From Cryobacterium inferilacus (GTDB lineage: Bacteria; Actinomycetota; Actinomycetes; Actinomycetales; Microbacteriaceae): a stretch of DNA of 64,000 nt. Within the stretch, counting starts at the first letter, position 1, and every line of letters begins with the position of its first letter. The stretch spans positions 1-64,000 of the forward strand of contig NZ_JAIEUL010000016.1 of the NCBI RefSeq assembly GCF_019599185.1, read 5' to 3'. Positions 8,457-16,142 of this stretch are shown here, piece after piece. The translations under genes were made by a program, and so were the position numbers. The notes beneath the pieces are model-generated. The model did no database searches. It was not told where the DNA came from and worked only from the letters and a program-made list of their open reading frames with translations.

Positions 8457-9014
8457 GCACACCGCAACTTCGAGCTGCGCCGCGAGTTCGCCGCCGACCT
8501 CGCCGCGGCCCCGATCCAGGTCAGCTCCGTGCTTAACGGCGCCTTCGCCGACATGCTCACCGGCACCGCGGCGATGATCGCGTTCGGCCGCCGCAAGGTC
8601 ATGTACTGGTCCTCCGCCGACCAGATCCTCGACTTCACCACCAAAGACGACGTCGCCCGGGTGGTGGCCCTCGTGGCCCTCGACGCCGACGCGCCCCGCG
8701 TCGTTGAGGTCGCCGGCGACCGGGTCACCGCCCGCAGCGTGGCCCAGACCATGTCGGAGCTGACCGGCACTAAGTTCACGCTGCAGTTCGCCGGCACCAC
8801 CGGTACCTTGTCGCTGCTGGCCAAGGCCGTGCGCCGCTTCTCCACGGCCACGGACGCCGCCTTCCCCGCCTGGCAAGGCATGCAGTACTTCGTGAGCATG
8901 TTCAGCGGCCAGGCCCAGCTGCGGCACGTGGACAACGACCGCTTCGGCGTGCACGACTGGACCACGGTGCGCGACGTGCTCGCTGCGCACCTGGCCAGTC
9001 AGGCCCCAGCATGA
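8457..9014 (+). pseudogene. 5'-truncated copy 2 of the NmrA-like oxidoreductase gene
   Basis: From 'CGCAACTTCGAGCTGCG' onward the sequence follows 2789-3343 almost base for base for about 550 bases, keeping the reading frame to a stop at 9014. The NADP-binding N-terminal third, including GATGDLG, is missing, and the upstream bases belong to the GrpB leader. The remaining 186 codons are intact and few substitutions are visible. The duplication is therefore recent or the tail is still translated, perhaps from an upstream GTG/ATG. It ends with an ATGA overlap with the next gene. I read it as a remnant left by a recombination event rather than a working enzyme. Confidence 0.85.
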
Positions 9015-9487
9015 CGGCCCACGATGAGCGCGGCGGCTACGTACCGATCACACGAGGTTCGGGCGGTCAGCCCGCTCACCGCACGCCGTTCGACATTGCC
9101 AGCCTCTCGGTGACCGGGCTGGTCATCGTCTGCGAGCTCGATGATCCGGTTCCCGAGAACTCCAGGCCTTCCATGAGCATGAAAATCACCCAGTATTTGC
9201 GCCTCTCCGACCAGTCGATGATTCGTCTCGATATGGATCGTGGAGTGTCTTCTTCCCAGCACGGGCGCAGTGGGACTGTCTCCTGGAAACGCTCCTCAGC
9301 CCACGTGATCGCCGAAGTTCTCGCCTTGGTGAAGGGGGATGATGCTGCGAAACCGGATTCCTTTCCGTGGGAGGACTACGCGGAAGCCGCACGCCTGCGG
9401 GGGATCGCGGTCGACGCCGAGGTGCTGCGCGACCTCCGGCACACGGTGCTGCTGTCAGACGAGCTCGCCTCAATCTACGAGTTCTAA
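9011..9487 (+). CDS. hypothetical protein coupled to the NmrA remnant
   Basis: This 158-residue protein starts with ATGA overlapping the stop of the truncated NmrA copy. I recognise no domain. The N-terminal 60 residues are loosely structured. From 'MKITQYLRLSDQSMIRLDMDRG' on, the sequence looks like a compact alpha/beta fold ending in amphipathic helices ('HVIAEVLALVK', 'AEVLRDLRHTVLLSDELASIYEF'). An internal ATG near 9178 ('MSMKITQYLRL') could be the real start, giving about 100 residues, because the segment before it is weakly coding. Context gives no functional clue. Confidence 0.5.
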   Translation: MTAHDERGGYVPITRGSGGQPAHRTPFDIASLSVTGLVIVCELDDPVPENSRPSMSMKITQYLRLSDQSMIRLDMDRGVSSSQHGRSGTVSWKRSSAHVIAEVLALVKGDDAAKPDSFPWEDYAEAARLRGIAVDAEVLRDLRHTVLLSDELASIYEF

Positions 9488-9645
9488 TCGGCGACATACG
9501 TCTCTGCGCCGGCCGCTCTCGGTGCCCGCACCGGCATGAGCTACCGGGGGGAGGAACCGACGGCGTTGTTGCGCTGCCGCGCAGGCCGTCAACCCCGGGA
9601 CACTGTCCGGGGCCTTCCGTGCGCCCCTTCTGGCTGGATGAGTTC

Positions 9646-9685
9646 GCTCTAGCGGGATCATCCGGCCAGACGAGATGCAGCGAGG
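9646..9685 (+). repeat. Copy B of the short dispersed repeat
   Basis: About 40 bases match 66-108 with a few substitutions. It lies in the 242-base gene-free gap 9488-9729, between the hypothetical gene and the end of the antiporter gene. I see no gene or clear terminator elsewhere in that gap. Confidence 0.35.
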
Positions 9686-9729
9686 CCCTCGGGGCATGCG
9701 CCCAGGAGCGAATCAGCAACCCGCGCTCG

Positions 9730-10938
9730 TCACGGTGCTGCGCCGGCGGTCCCGGGCGCCGGCGGTGCCGCGGTACTCCGTTGGTGCTGGGCCAGCCCGA
9801 GCACGGGGAAGAACAGCACCGAGAGCATGCCGGCGGCCACCAATGCGGCCGCGAGGGCCGACGTCAGCAGGCCGGTGTCGGTGCCGATGGTGGTGACGGC
9901 CACGATCACCGGCAACCCGGTGGCGCTGAAGAACACGATCGCGCGCTTGTCGGCGCGACTGGAGCCCACCGGCGCGGCCAGCAAGCCGGGCAGCCCCCGA
10001 ACCAGCACCAACAGCACCAGCAACACCGGCAACAGCACGAGCGCCGTCGGGTCGCCCAGCAGCGCCGGGAGGTCGAAGGTGAGGCCGGTGTTCACGAAGA
10101 AGATCGGCACCAGGAAGCCGAACGCGATGGCGTCGAGCTTGATCTCCACCACGTGCCGGTCGGCCGGCTGGGCGTGGGCCACGAACACCCGCCAGAGCAC
10201 GCCGGCGGCGAAGGCGCCCAGCAGCATGTCGAGCCCGAGCACCACGCTGAGCACCACCAGCGCGGCGATGATCAGCACCACCAGACGGATGGCGAGCTGC
10301 CCGCTGGTGTGCAGGGTTGCGGAGATCAGCCGGTTCAGCCCGGTGTATTTGCCGCGGGCGGCGACGGTGATCGCCAGGGCGGCGATCACGGCGAAGCCGA
10401 GCAGCACCACCGCGGCCAGGCCCGGGTTGCGGCCGCTGAGAAACAGTGAGATCGCCAGCAGCGGACCGAACTCCCCGGCGGCGCCGACGGCGATCACCGC
10501 GGTGCCGAACGGGGTGTGCAGCTCGCCGGCATCCCGCAGCACCGGCAGGAGGGTGCCCAGCGCCGTGGAGCCCAGGGCGATGCCCACGATCACCCCCGCC
10601 TCCAACGTGGGGGTGAAGGCGATCGCCACGGCCAGGCCGGCCGCCAGCGAGATCGCCCAGCCCAGGGCGGCCCGGGTGAGCGGGCGCCCCCGGATGACCG
10701 CGAAGTCGATCTCGGTGCCGGCCATGAAGAACAGCATCGCCAGACCGAAATCGGCCAGCGCAGTGGTGAACTCGTCCGGCTGCACCCAGCCCAGCAGACT
10801 GGGGCCGAGAATGATGCCGAGCAGGATCTCGAACACCACAATCGGAACCTTCACGACGCGGCCGACGACCGTCGCGATCAGGGATGCGGCGACGGCGATC
10901 AGCGGCACCACCAGCAGGGCGAGGGAGAGCGAATTCAC
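9730..10938 (-). CDS. CPA2-type cation:proton antiporter
   Basis: A 402-residue integral membrane protein with about 11-12 hydrophobic helices. It matches the Na+/H+ exchanger domain of KefB/MdrA-like CPA2 transporters: 'FEILLGIILGPSLLGW' in helix 2, 'LFFMAGTEIDF' (acidic residue in a membrane segment), 'GSTALGTLLPVL' with the family's T/S-rich break, and 'FLVPIFFVNTGLTFDL'. There is no C-terminal TrkA-N or USP domain, so it is a short form. It probably moves K+ or Na+ against protons across the inner membrane. The start is the GTG at 10938 ('VNSLSLALL'); upstream codons in the same frame read through the antisense of the glutamine-synthetase remnant. Confidence 0.88.
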   Translation of the reverse strand: MNSLSLALLVVPLIAVAASLIATVVGRVVKVPIVVFEILLGIILGPSLLGWVQPDEFTTALADFGLAMLFFMAGTEIDFAVIRGRPLTRAALGWAISLAAGLAVAIAFTPTLEAGVIVGIALGSTALGTLLPVLRDAGELHTPFGTAVIAVGAAGEFGPLLAISLFLSGRNPGLAAVVLLGFAVIAALAITVAARGKYTGLNRLISATLHTSGQLAIRLVVLIIAALVVLSVVLGLDMLLGAFAAGVLWRVFVAHAQPADRHVVEIKLDAIAFGFLVPIFFVNTGLTFDLPALLGDPTALVLLPVLLVLLVLVRGLPGLLAAPVGSSRADKRAIVFFSATGLPVIVAVTTIGTDTGLLTSALAAALVAAGMLSVLFFPVLGLAQHQRSTAAPPAPGTAGAAP

Positions 10939-11053
10939 CTGATCTGACCCCCGTGTCTTCTGCCCGATGACCGGCAGTGTGCCATGGGCCGAACCGGATG
11001 TGAAGGCTGCGCCGCACCTGGCGGGCCGGGTGGGGGCGCACTGAAGCGGGGGT

Positions 11054-12100
11054 GTGCCCGATGATGCCAGCACCGACCAGGCTCGGGCCGCCGGGTCGGG
11101 AGACCTGATCCTCGGGTCCATCGTCGACCTGGCCGGTGCTCTCCGGGGCAAGGCCGTTCCGGCGGCGCGACTATCGTCGTTCACCGGCCCGGGCCTGGGC
11201 GCCTCGCCCAGTTGGAACGTGTTCTGCGCCGACGACGCCCTCGCGTTCACGCCCTCCTTTTCGGTGGTCGGCGACCTGCGCCTGCGCATCGCCGAGACCG
11301 ACCTGCGCGACGTCGGGGACGGCATCCGCGGGGCACCGGCGGGGTTATTCACGCAAGACGGCGACCCGGCGCGCCGCTCTGCAGCGGATGGTCGCCACCC
11401 TCGCCGCCGCGGGGTTCGAGGCCCTGGTGGGGCACGAGATCGAGTTCGTGCTGATGGATGCCGTCTCCGCCGGTACCTATACGGCCTACGGGGTCGGTTC
11501 CCTCGGTGCGCAGTACGGTTTCGTGACGGACCTGCTCGAGGCCGCCGCCGGCGCCGGGCTGCCCATCGAGCAGGTGCACGCGGAGTACGGCCAGAACCGG
11601 TTTGAGGTCTCGGTGGCGCCGGCCGGCCCGGTGCGGGCAGCTCAGCCACCTGCCCAGCGTCATGGCCGTGTTCGCCAGCTCGCCGGTGTCGCACCTAGGC
11701 CTGCGGCCGGGCATGTGGTTCGGGGGTGCACTGCTGCTGGGGACTGGAGAACCGGGAGGCGGCCCTGACGTTCTGCGCCGCCACGGCCGGCAACCCGCGC
11801 GGCGCCCACCTCGAGGTGAAGCCGATCGACCCGTCGGCCAACCCGCACCTCAGCAGCACGGCCATTCTGGGCGCGGCCCTGGCCGGTATCCGGGCGCGCT
11901 CGCCGCTGCTCACAGAGGTGCGGGTCAATCCCGCCAAACTCAGCGACGCGGATGCGCACGCCGCCCAGCTCGCCCTGCTGCCGACGTCCCCGACCGAGAT
12001 GCTGCGGATGCTGGCCTCCTCGTCCCTGGCCACCGAGATTTACGGCGAGCAGAGCGACGAGGCCACGACCGAGCGGCTGCGGTTCGTCTGGAGCGCCTGA
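11054..12100 (+). pseudogene. degraded glutamine-synthetase-like gene
   Basis: Four pieces of a GS-type protein are found in different frames. 'DLAGALRGKAVP' and 'VFCADDALAFTPSF' lie in the first frame from the GTG at 11054 to about 11370. 'GFEALVGHEIEFVL' and 'IEQVHAEYGQNRFEVSVAP' lie in the next frame to about 11625. A short third piece, 'HLPSVMAVFASSP', follows. 'NPRGAHLEVKPIDPSANPH' through a stop at 12100 is again shifted. 'ExEF' and 'AEYGxxQFE' are the metal-binding blocks of GS. At least three frameshifts and a missing middle (no Gly-rich HxH block) mean no functional enzyme. Intact relatives are gamma-glutamyl-amine ligases. Confidence 0.85.
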
Positions 12101-12118
12101 TCGGGCCGGGCCTTGTCC

Positions 12119-12507
12119 AGGACGACGTCGCCCGGGTGGTCGCCCTAGTGGCCCTCGACCCCGACGCGCCCCGCGTCGTGGGGATCGCCGGCGACCGGGT
12201 CACCGCCCGCAGCGTGGCCCAGACCATGTCGGAGCTGACCGGCACACCCTTCAAACTGCAGTTCGCCGGCACCACCGGCACCCTGTCACTGCTCGGCAAG
12301 GCCGTGCGGCGTTTCTCCGCGACCACGGATGCCGCCTTCCCCGCCTGGCAAGGCATGCAGTACTTCGTGAGCATGTTCAGCGGCGAGGCGCAGCTGCGGC
12401 ACGTCGACAACGACCGCTACGGCGACCACGACTGGACCTCAGTGAGGGACGTGCTCGCTGCGCACCTGGCCAGTCAGGCCGAGGTCTCGCCGGCAGTCGT
12501 GAAGTAA
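12119..12507 (+). pseudogene. 5'-truncated copy 3 of the NmrA-like oxidoreductase gene
   Basis: Immediately after the glutamine-synthetase remnant, the sequence joins the NmrA-like gene at the position corresponding to 2972 ('DDVARVVALVALD') and follows it to the stop at 12507. This is about 130 codons, nearly identical to copies 1 and 2. The join is abrupt and there is no ribosome site. It is in the same orientation as the other two copies. The three tails divide the left region into blocks of about 5.7 and 3.5 kb. Confidence 0.87.
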
Positions 12508-12561
12508 ACCGTCCGGAGCAGGGGCCGCCGCCGGCCGCCGCGGATGTCTTGGGATCTCTAC

Positions 12562-12870
12562 TCAGGGAACGAGGCTGGCCAGCAACACGTGCAGATACGC
12601 CAGCAACAACGGGGCGACCTGCACGGCCACTGACCCGAGCCCAATCAGGAATCCCAGAAGCGAGAGCACGGTGCCCCGCACTGTGTTGATCTGTTGGAGT
12701 TCGCGGTGTGCGGCACCGGCGAGGAGCATCGCGATGCCACCTAGGAGCATGCTGAACGGTGCGGGCACAATCACCGCGAGCAGTCCGGCCAGGAGCGCGA
12801 GAACGGCTTCACCCGAGTATCGAGGCGCACCCGTGTTCGCTGTCGCGACCGGAGCTATCTCGTGTGCCAT
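12562..12870 (-). CDS. small DUF4190-like membrane protein
   Basis: This 102-residue protein has two or three hydrophobic segments: 'AVLALLAGLLAVIVPAPFSMLLGGIAMLLAG', then 'VLSLLGFLIGLGSVAVQVAPLLLAYLHVLLASL'. The first pair resembles the 'lxxGilslvl...li..pi.gi.aiilG' helical hairpin of DUF4190 proteins common in actinobacteria, with 'HRELQQI' between. Location would be the cytoplasmic membrane; function is unknown. The ATG at 12870 gives a normal start, and the longer frame upstream is unlikely. It lies 203 bases from the end of the DISARM-type cytosine methyltransferase gene, and that gap shows nothing else. Confidence 0.65.
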   Translation of the reverse strand: MAHEIAPVATANTGAPRYSGEAVLALLAGLLAVIVPAPFSMLLGGIAMLLAGAAHRELQQINTVRGTVLSLLGFLIGLGSVAVQVAPLLLAYLHVLLASLVP

Positions 12871-13073
12871 GGCACTGACGTATCGCCTGTTGCCTAAGTG
12901 CAGACGTCCGAGAAGGAGTGCAGGCGGCCACCCTCGCCAGAGACTTCGCTCCAACGCCCGCGGAAGGAGGCACCCGACCCGATTCAGCCCAGATCGGAAC
13001 CGTGTATCGGCGTTGGGCGGCGCGTACGCAGATTGATGCGGAGTTGAAAGCCCGTTTCAGGAAGCGACGAGAC

Positions 13074-14153
13074 TCACTCACTCAGAATCTTGAGCACCTC
13101 GGCCCCGATGGCCCGCCCAAGCGGAACCGGAACTGCATTGCCGATCTGCCGCGCAATAGCTGTTCGCGAACCGACGAACTGAAAGTCGTCGGGAAAGCCC
13201 TGGAGCCGCGCCGCCTCATGATGTGTGATTGCCCGGTGCGCCTCTGGGTGGAGATAGCGGCCCTTTTCCGGCTTGAAAAACTCCGTCCGCACTGTGACTG
13301 AAGGCTTAGTCCAGTGCATGCGCCCCATCACGTCTCCCGAACCGCTCCGGTGTGAGCGCCAGCACGGGGCAAGAAGTTCGTCCGGCAAGTTGAACCGGTT
13401 TCCCCCTTCCGGGATTGCAGCGAAGCGCTTCAAGGACAGTTCCCGATAGTCACGCCCGACGTGGAGCTCAAGCCCGGAGTACGGCCCGTTGAATTGCACG
13501 CCCGCGAACGTGGTCGATCTGGGCTCAATGGTATCCGCGCTGACAACTTCGTGCGGAATGCCAGCAAAAGCATATGCCACAGTGCGAGGCGACTCTGCGT
13601 GGCTTCGCTCAGGCCACTGCGGAGCCGCTACGTCGGATCTATGGCCGATCATGACCGCCCGCTTACGAGCCTGTGGAGCGCCGTAATCTGCGGAGTTCAA
13701 GATGCGGTGGTCGAACGAGTACTCGGAGAACGCCGGATCCTCGTCCAACATGGTGCGGAACTGTTCGAACTGTGGAGACTTCGCGAACGCGGCGACATTT
13801 TCGACGATGAAGACCTTGGGCCGAGTTCTTCGGATCGTCTCGGCGTACTGCTCCCAGAGGAAGTTGCGCTCATCGGCAACGTCCTGTTTGCCCAGTGTGG
13901 AGAAGCCTTGGCAAGGAGGTCCGCCGATGATCACGTCGATATCCGTCGGGAGCTCCGCGGTGGCCAGCCAGTCCTGGATGGGACCACCGAAGACCTGCGC
14001 GTTCGGAAAATTCAAGGAGTACGTCGCCGCTGCCGCGAGATCCATTTCGACAGCTTGCACTGTGAAAAAACGGTCGTCAGCCTCGTGGAATCCCTGAGCG
14101 AAACCGCCCGCGCCGGCGAATAGGTCGAGCACGCGGATCGGTCGGGAAGTCAT
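13074..14153 (-). CDS. drmMII: C5 cytosine DNA methyltransferase, DISARM DrmMII-like
   Basis: A 359-residue m5C methyltransferase. Motif I 'VLDLFAGAGGFAQG' is at residue 7, motif IV 'GGPPCQGFSTLG' (catalytic Cys) near 78, motif VI 'VFIVENV' near 118, motif VIII 'GAPQARKRAV' and motif X 'QIGNAVPVPLG' near the C-terminus. All catalytic blocks are intact. In class 2 DISARM the C5 methylase modifies host sites so that incoming DNA can be told apart. Here it is last in the leftward operon after drmB, but separated by 200 bases containing a large hairpin, so it may have its own control. The start is the ATG at 14153. A generic Dcm-type methyltransferase is the alternative; linkage to drmAB supports drmMII. 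Confidence 0.85.
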   Translation of the reverse strand: MTSRPIRVLDLFAGAGGFAQGFHEADDRFFTVQAVEMDLAAAATYSLNFPNAQVFGGPIQDWLATAELPTDIDVIIGGPPCQGFSTLGKQDVADERNFLWEQYAETIRRTRPKVFIVENVAAFAKSPQFEQFRTMLDEDPAFSEYSFDHRILNSADYGAPQARKRAVMIGHRSDVAAPQWPERSHAESPRTVAYAFAGIPHEVVSADTIEPRSTTFAGVQFNGPYSGLELHVGRDYRELSLKRFAAIPEGGNRFNLPDELLAPCWRSHRSGSGDVMGRMHWTKPSVTVRTEFFKPEKGRYLHPEAHRAITHHEAARLQGFPDDFQFVGSRTAIARQIGNAVPVPLGRAIGAEVLKILSE

Positions 14154-14264
14154 GATCCTGAGTGTATCGTGGGCGTGCGTCACGGCTTGTCCTACTCGAC
14201 TTGCGTGGCTGCTGTGCAGGCGCTTCCCGATCCCGGTCACAAGCCAATCAGCGTGCGGCAGTGA

Positions 14265-14314
14265 GAGCCCGTTCCGGCGGTTGACGTTGTCAACGCGATC
14301 GCCGGAACGGGCTC
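14265..14314 (-). promoter_or_regulatory. large hairpin between drmB and drmMII
   Basis: A perfect 15-bp inverted repeat (14265-14279 with 14300-14314; GAGCCCGTTCCGGCG arms) encloses a second inverted repeat, GTTGAC-3 bases-GTCAAC (14280-14294). It lies 41 bases after the drmB stop and 112 bases before the drmMII start. It could be a terminator or attenuator that lowers readthrough into drmMII, or an operator. There is no T-run. The inner palindrome resembles GTTGTCGACAAC at 24199-24210 in the divergent promoter. Confidence 0.6.
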
Positions 14315-14354
14315 GGCCACAAGCAGGAGAGTCCGCTTGCCACCGGGCTGCGCT

Positions 14355-16142
14355 TCATCGGATCGAGGATTCCAACGCCAATTGGGTCACGTTGTCGAAG
14401 TACCCGGGAAGATCGGGTGAACCGACAAGCAGAGTTCGATCAAGCAGGAGGTTAAACCCTTCGCAAGACGTTTCCGGTGCGAGCATGCACGCGTGACAAG
14501 CCGACAGGTTCATGCCGTCGATGCTTTGCGGCTCAGACTCGGAACACACGGGGTCGTTTGCACACCAGGCAACCTGCTCGAGAGCACGCACGATTGCCGG
14601 CGCGAGGTAGGGCTCCTCACCCTGTCGTGCGAGGCCACCGAGCGTCCCCTCGACGTCGGAAGAGGTCGTGTAGATGAATGCGCCGTATGCCCCATCGGCT
14701 TCGCAGTAAATGCGCTCCCTCAGCGAGGGGGCGGTGTAGCCGCTTCTGAAGGCGAGCTCGTGCATCAGCGCGTGGGCAAATGAGTGGAGCAGCACATACT
14801 GAGGCGACGCAGCGTGCAATCTCTCGCCAAGCGTCGACTCGTCTCGGTGAGTAGTGATCGTTCCGATTCGACGAATGATCTCCGGTTGCTGCGCCCACGC
14901 GTCGACGTGTGCACCGTCGAACTGGATGAAAACGCCCTCGCCGTAACCTTCGACGGCGGGCAACCAACCCTTTTGAAACTCGCTCTTCGGCACCGCGGGA
15001 ATCAAGTCCGCCTCCGGCCGGTAACGGCGGAAGCCATAGGACGCTCGCACCTCGCGGAGCCTGTCCACGATCACGACTCCGGAGATGAGGGCGCGCAATT
15101 CCGTCACAACCGAAGATTCACCGTCTTCGCCGAGCCGCGCAATTCGAGTCACGAAATTCTCAGTCGGGGCGGTACCCGCCTTCGCCGCCATGAAAGCGTC
15201 GTACTCTTCGCTGACGAGTGCGCCCTTTGCCTTGAGCACGTTAGGCTCGCCGCCCGTCAACGCCGTGACCGTACCTCGTATGGCATCGGCTGTGTAGCCG
15301 TACTGACCTATGAGCTCAGTGACCATGTCGTCAAGGAGATTGTTCGCAGGATTGTGCTTGATCGCCGTGAAATAGGGGTGATTCTTTACTCTCTCCTCAA
15401 GTTCAGCGGCGCTCCCGACGACTTCGGGGATGTCGATAGCCGACACGCTCTCTCCGAAATGCAGGCTCGTGGCGCCGCGTTGCAGGACTTCAAGCGGCTT
15501 GCCGCAATTGCCCCATTCGTGCTGCCAGGGTTGCGCACCTCGGCACGTGAAGCCTTCCTTCTTGAGCACATCCTTGCGTAGCTCTCCGAGGCTGCGCCGC
15601 GTTTTGCACGCATCGCAGGCCACCTCGAGGGCGCTCAGGCCCTCGCGGCTGCCCCGTGATGGTTTGAACCGGAGCCGGTCCTTTGCGGAGCAAGCGGTGT
15701 CGGCGTCGCGGTGGGTCCAGTCGACCCACGGCACGTCGGCGGCATGACTACCGTCCGTGCACGCCACGACGAAACGCATGGGTACCAGCCGTCCTTCACA
15801 GTCGGGGCATGCCGGTGACTGTCCCTTTTCCATCGTTCGACGCCAGTTGACCATTCGGCGGCACTCCTGGCAAAAGAGCCATGCGGGGAAACGGACGAAT
15901 TCGAGGCCCGGCGTCCGTGGCCCCTCGGGGTTTCCTGTGCTGGGCGCCGCCCAGAGTTCGTCCACGCGCAGTTTGGCGGCGAGACGGTCACACGAGATCG
16001 GTTGACGAACGCTGCTCGGCGGCCATTTGTCTCCGGTGACAGCCATGAACGACTCGCCGAGTATGTCCACGATTGCCCCTGGTCCGAAAGGAGAAACCGT
16101 CTCAGAGAGACGGACCGTGCGGATCTGTCGTTTCCCGGCCAT
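14355..16142 (-). CDS. drmB: DISARM DrmB, DUF1998 zinc-binding protein
   Basis: A 595-residue protein of the DrmB family, which forms a complex with the DrmA helicase. The N-terminus 'VRLSETVSPFGPGAIVDI' is the family opening. A zinc ribbon follows ('FCQECRRMV' near 92 and 'ACPDCEGRL' near 112). The DUF1998 region begins at 'LLHSFAHALMHELAF' (about 457), continues through 'EGTLGGLARQG', and ends with cysteine-rich 'SACHACMLAPETSCE' and 'LDRTLLVG'. The ATG at 16142 shares its A with the drmA TGA (TGATG), so translation is coupled. It has no helicase motifs of its own. DrmB is thought to help DrmA gate entry of unmethylated or free-end DNA. Call is firm. Confidence 0.92.
   Translation of the reverse strand: MAGKRQIRTVRLSETVSPFGPGAIVDILGESFMAVTGDKWPPSSVRQPISCDRLAAKLRVDELWAAPSTGNPEGPRTPGLEFVRFPAWLFCQECRRMVNWRRTMEKGQSPACPDCEGRLVPMRFVVACTDGSHAADVPWVDWTHRDADTACSAKDRLRFKPSRGSREGLSALEVACDACKTRRSLGELRKDVLKKEGFTCRGAQPWQHEWGNCGKPLEVLQRGATSLHFGESVSAIDIPEVVGSAAELEERVKNHPYFTAIKHNPANNLLDDMVTELIGQYGYTADAIRGTVTALTGGEPNVLKAKGALVSEEYDAFMAAKAGTAPTENFVTRIARLGEDGESSVVTELRALISGVVIVDRLREVRASYGFRRYRPEADLIPAVPKSEFQKGWLPAVEGYGEGVFIQFDGAHVDAWAQQPEIIRRIGTITTHRDESTLGERLHAASPQYVLLHSFAHALMHELAFRSGYTAPSLRERIYCEADGAYGAFIYTTSSDVEGTLGGLARQGEEPYLAPAIVRALEQVAWCANDPVCSESEPQSIDGMNLSACHACMLAPETSCEGFNLLLDRTLLVGSPDLPGYFDNVTQLALESSIR

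Noticed and set aside
9713..11041. 442-codon minus-strand frame overlapping the antiporter
   Set aside because: It is a shifted frame of the antiporter gene, Arg/Gly-rich with no membrane segments. The true frame gives a clean CPA2 transporter.
10939..11694. long N-terminal extension of the antiporter frame
   Set aside because: The extra 250 codons run antisense through the glutamine-synthetase remnant and are Arg/Pro-rich. The GTG at 10938 begins the first membrane helix.
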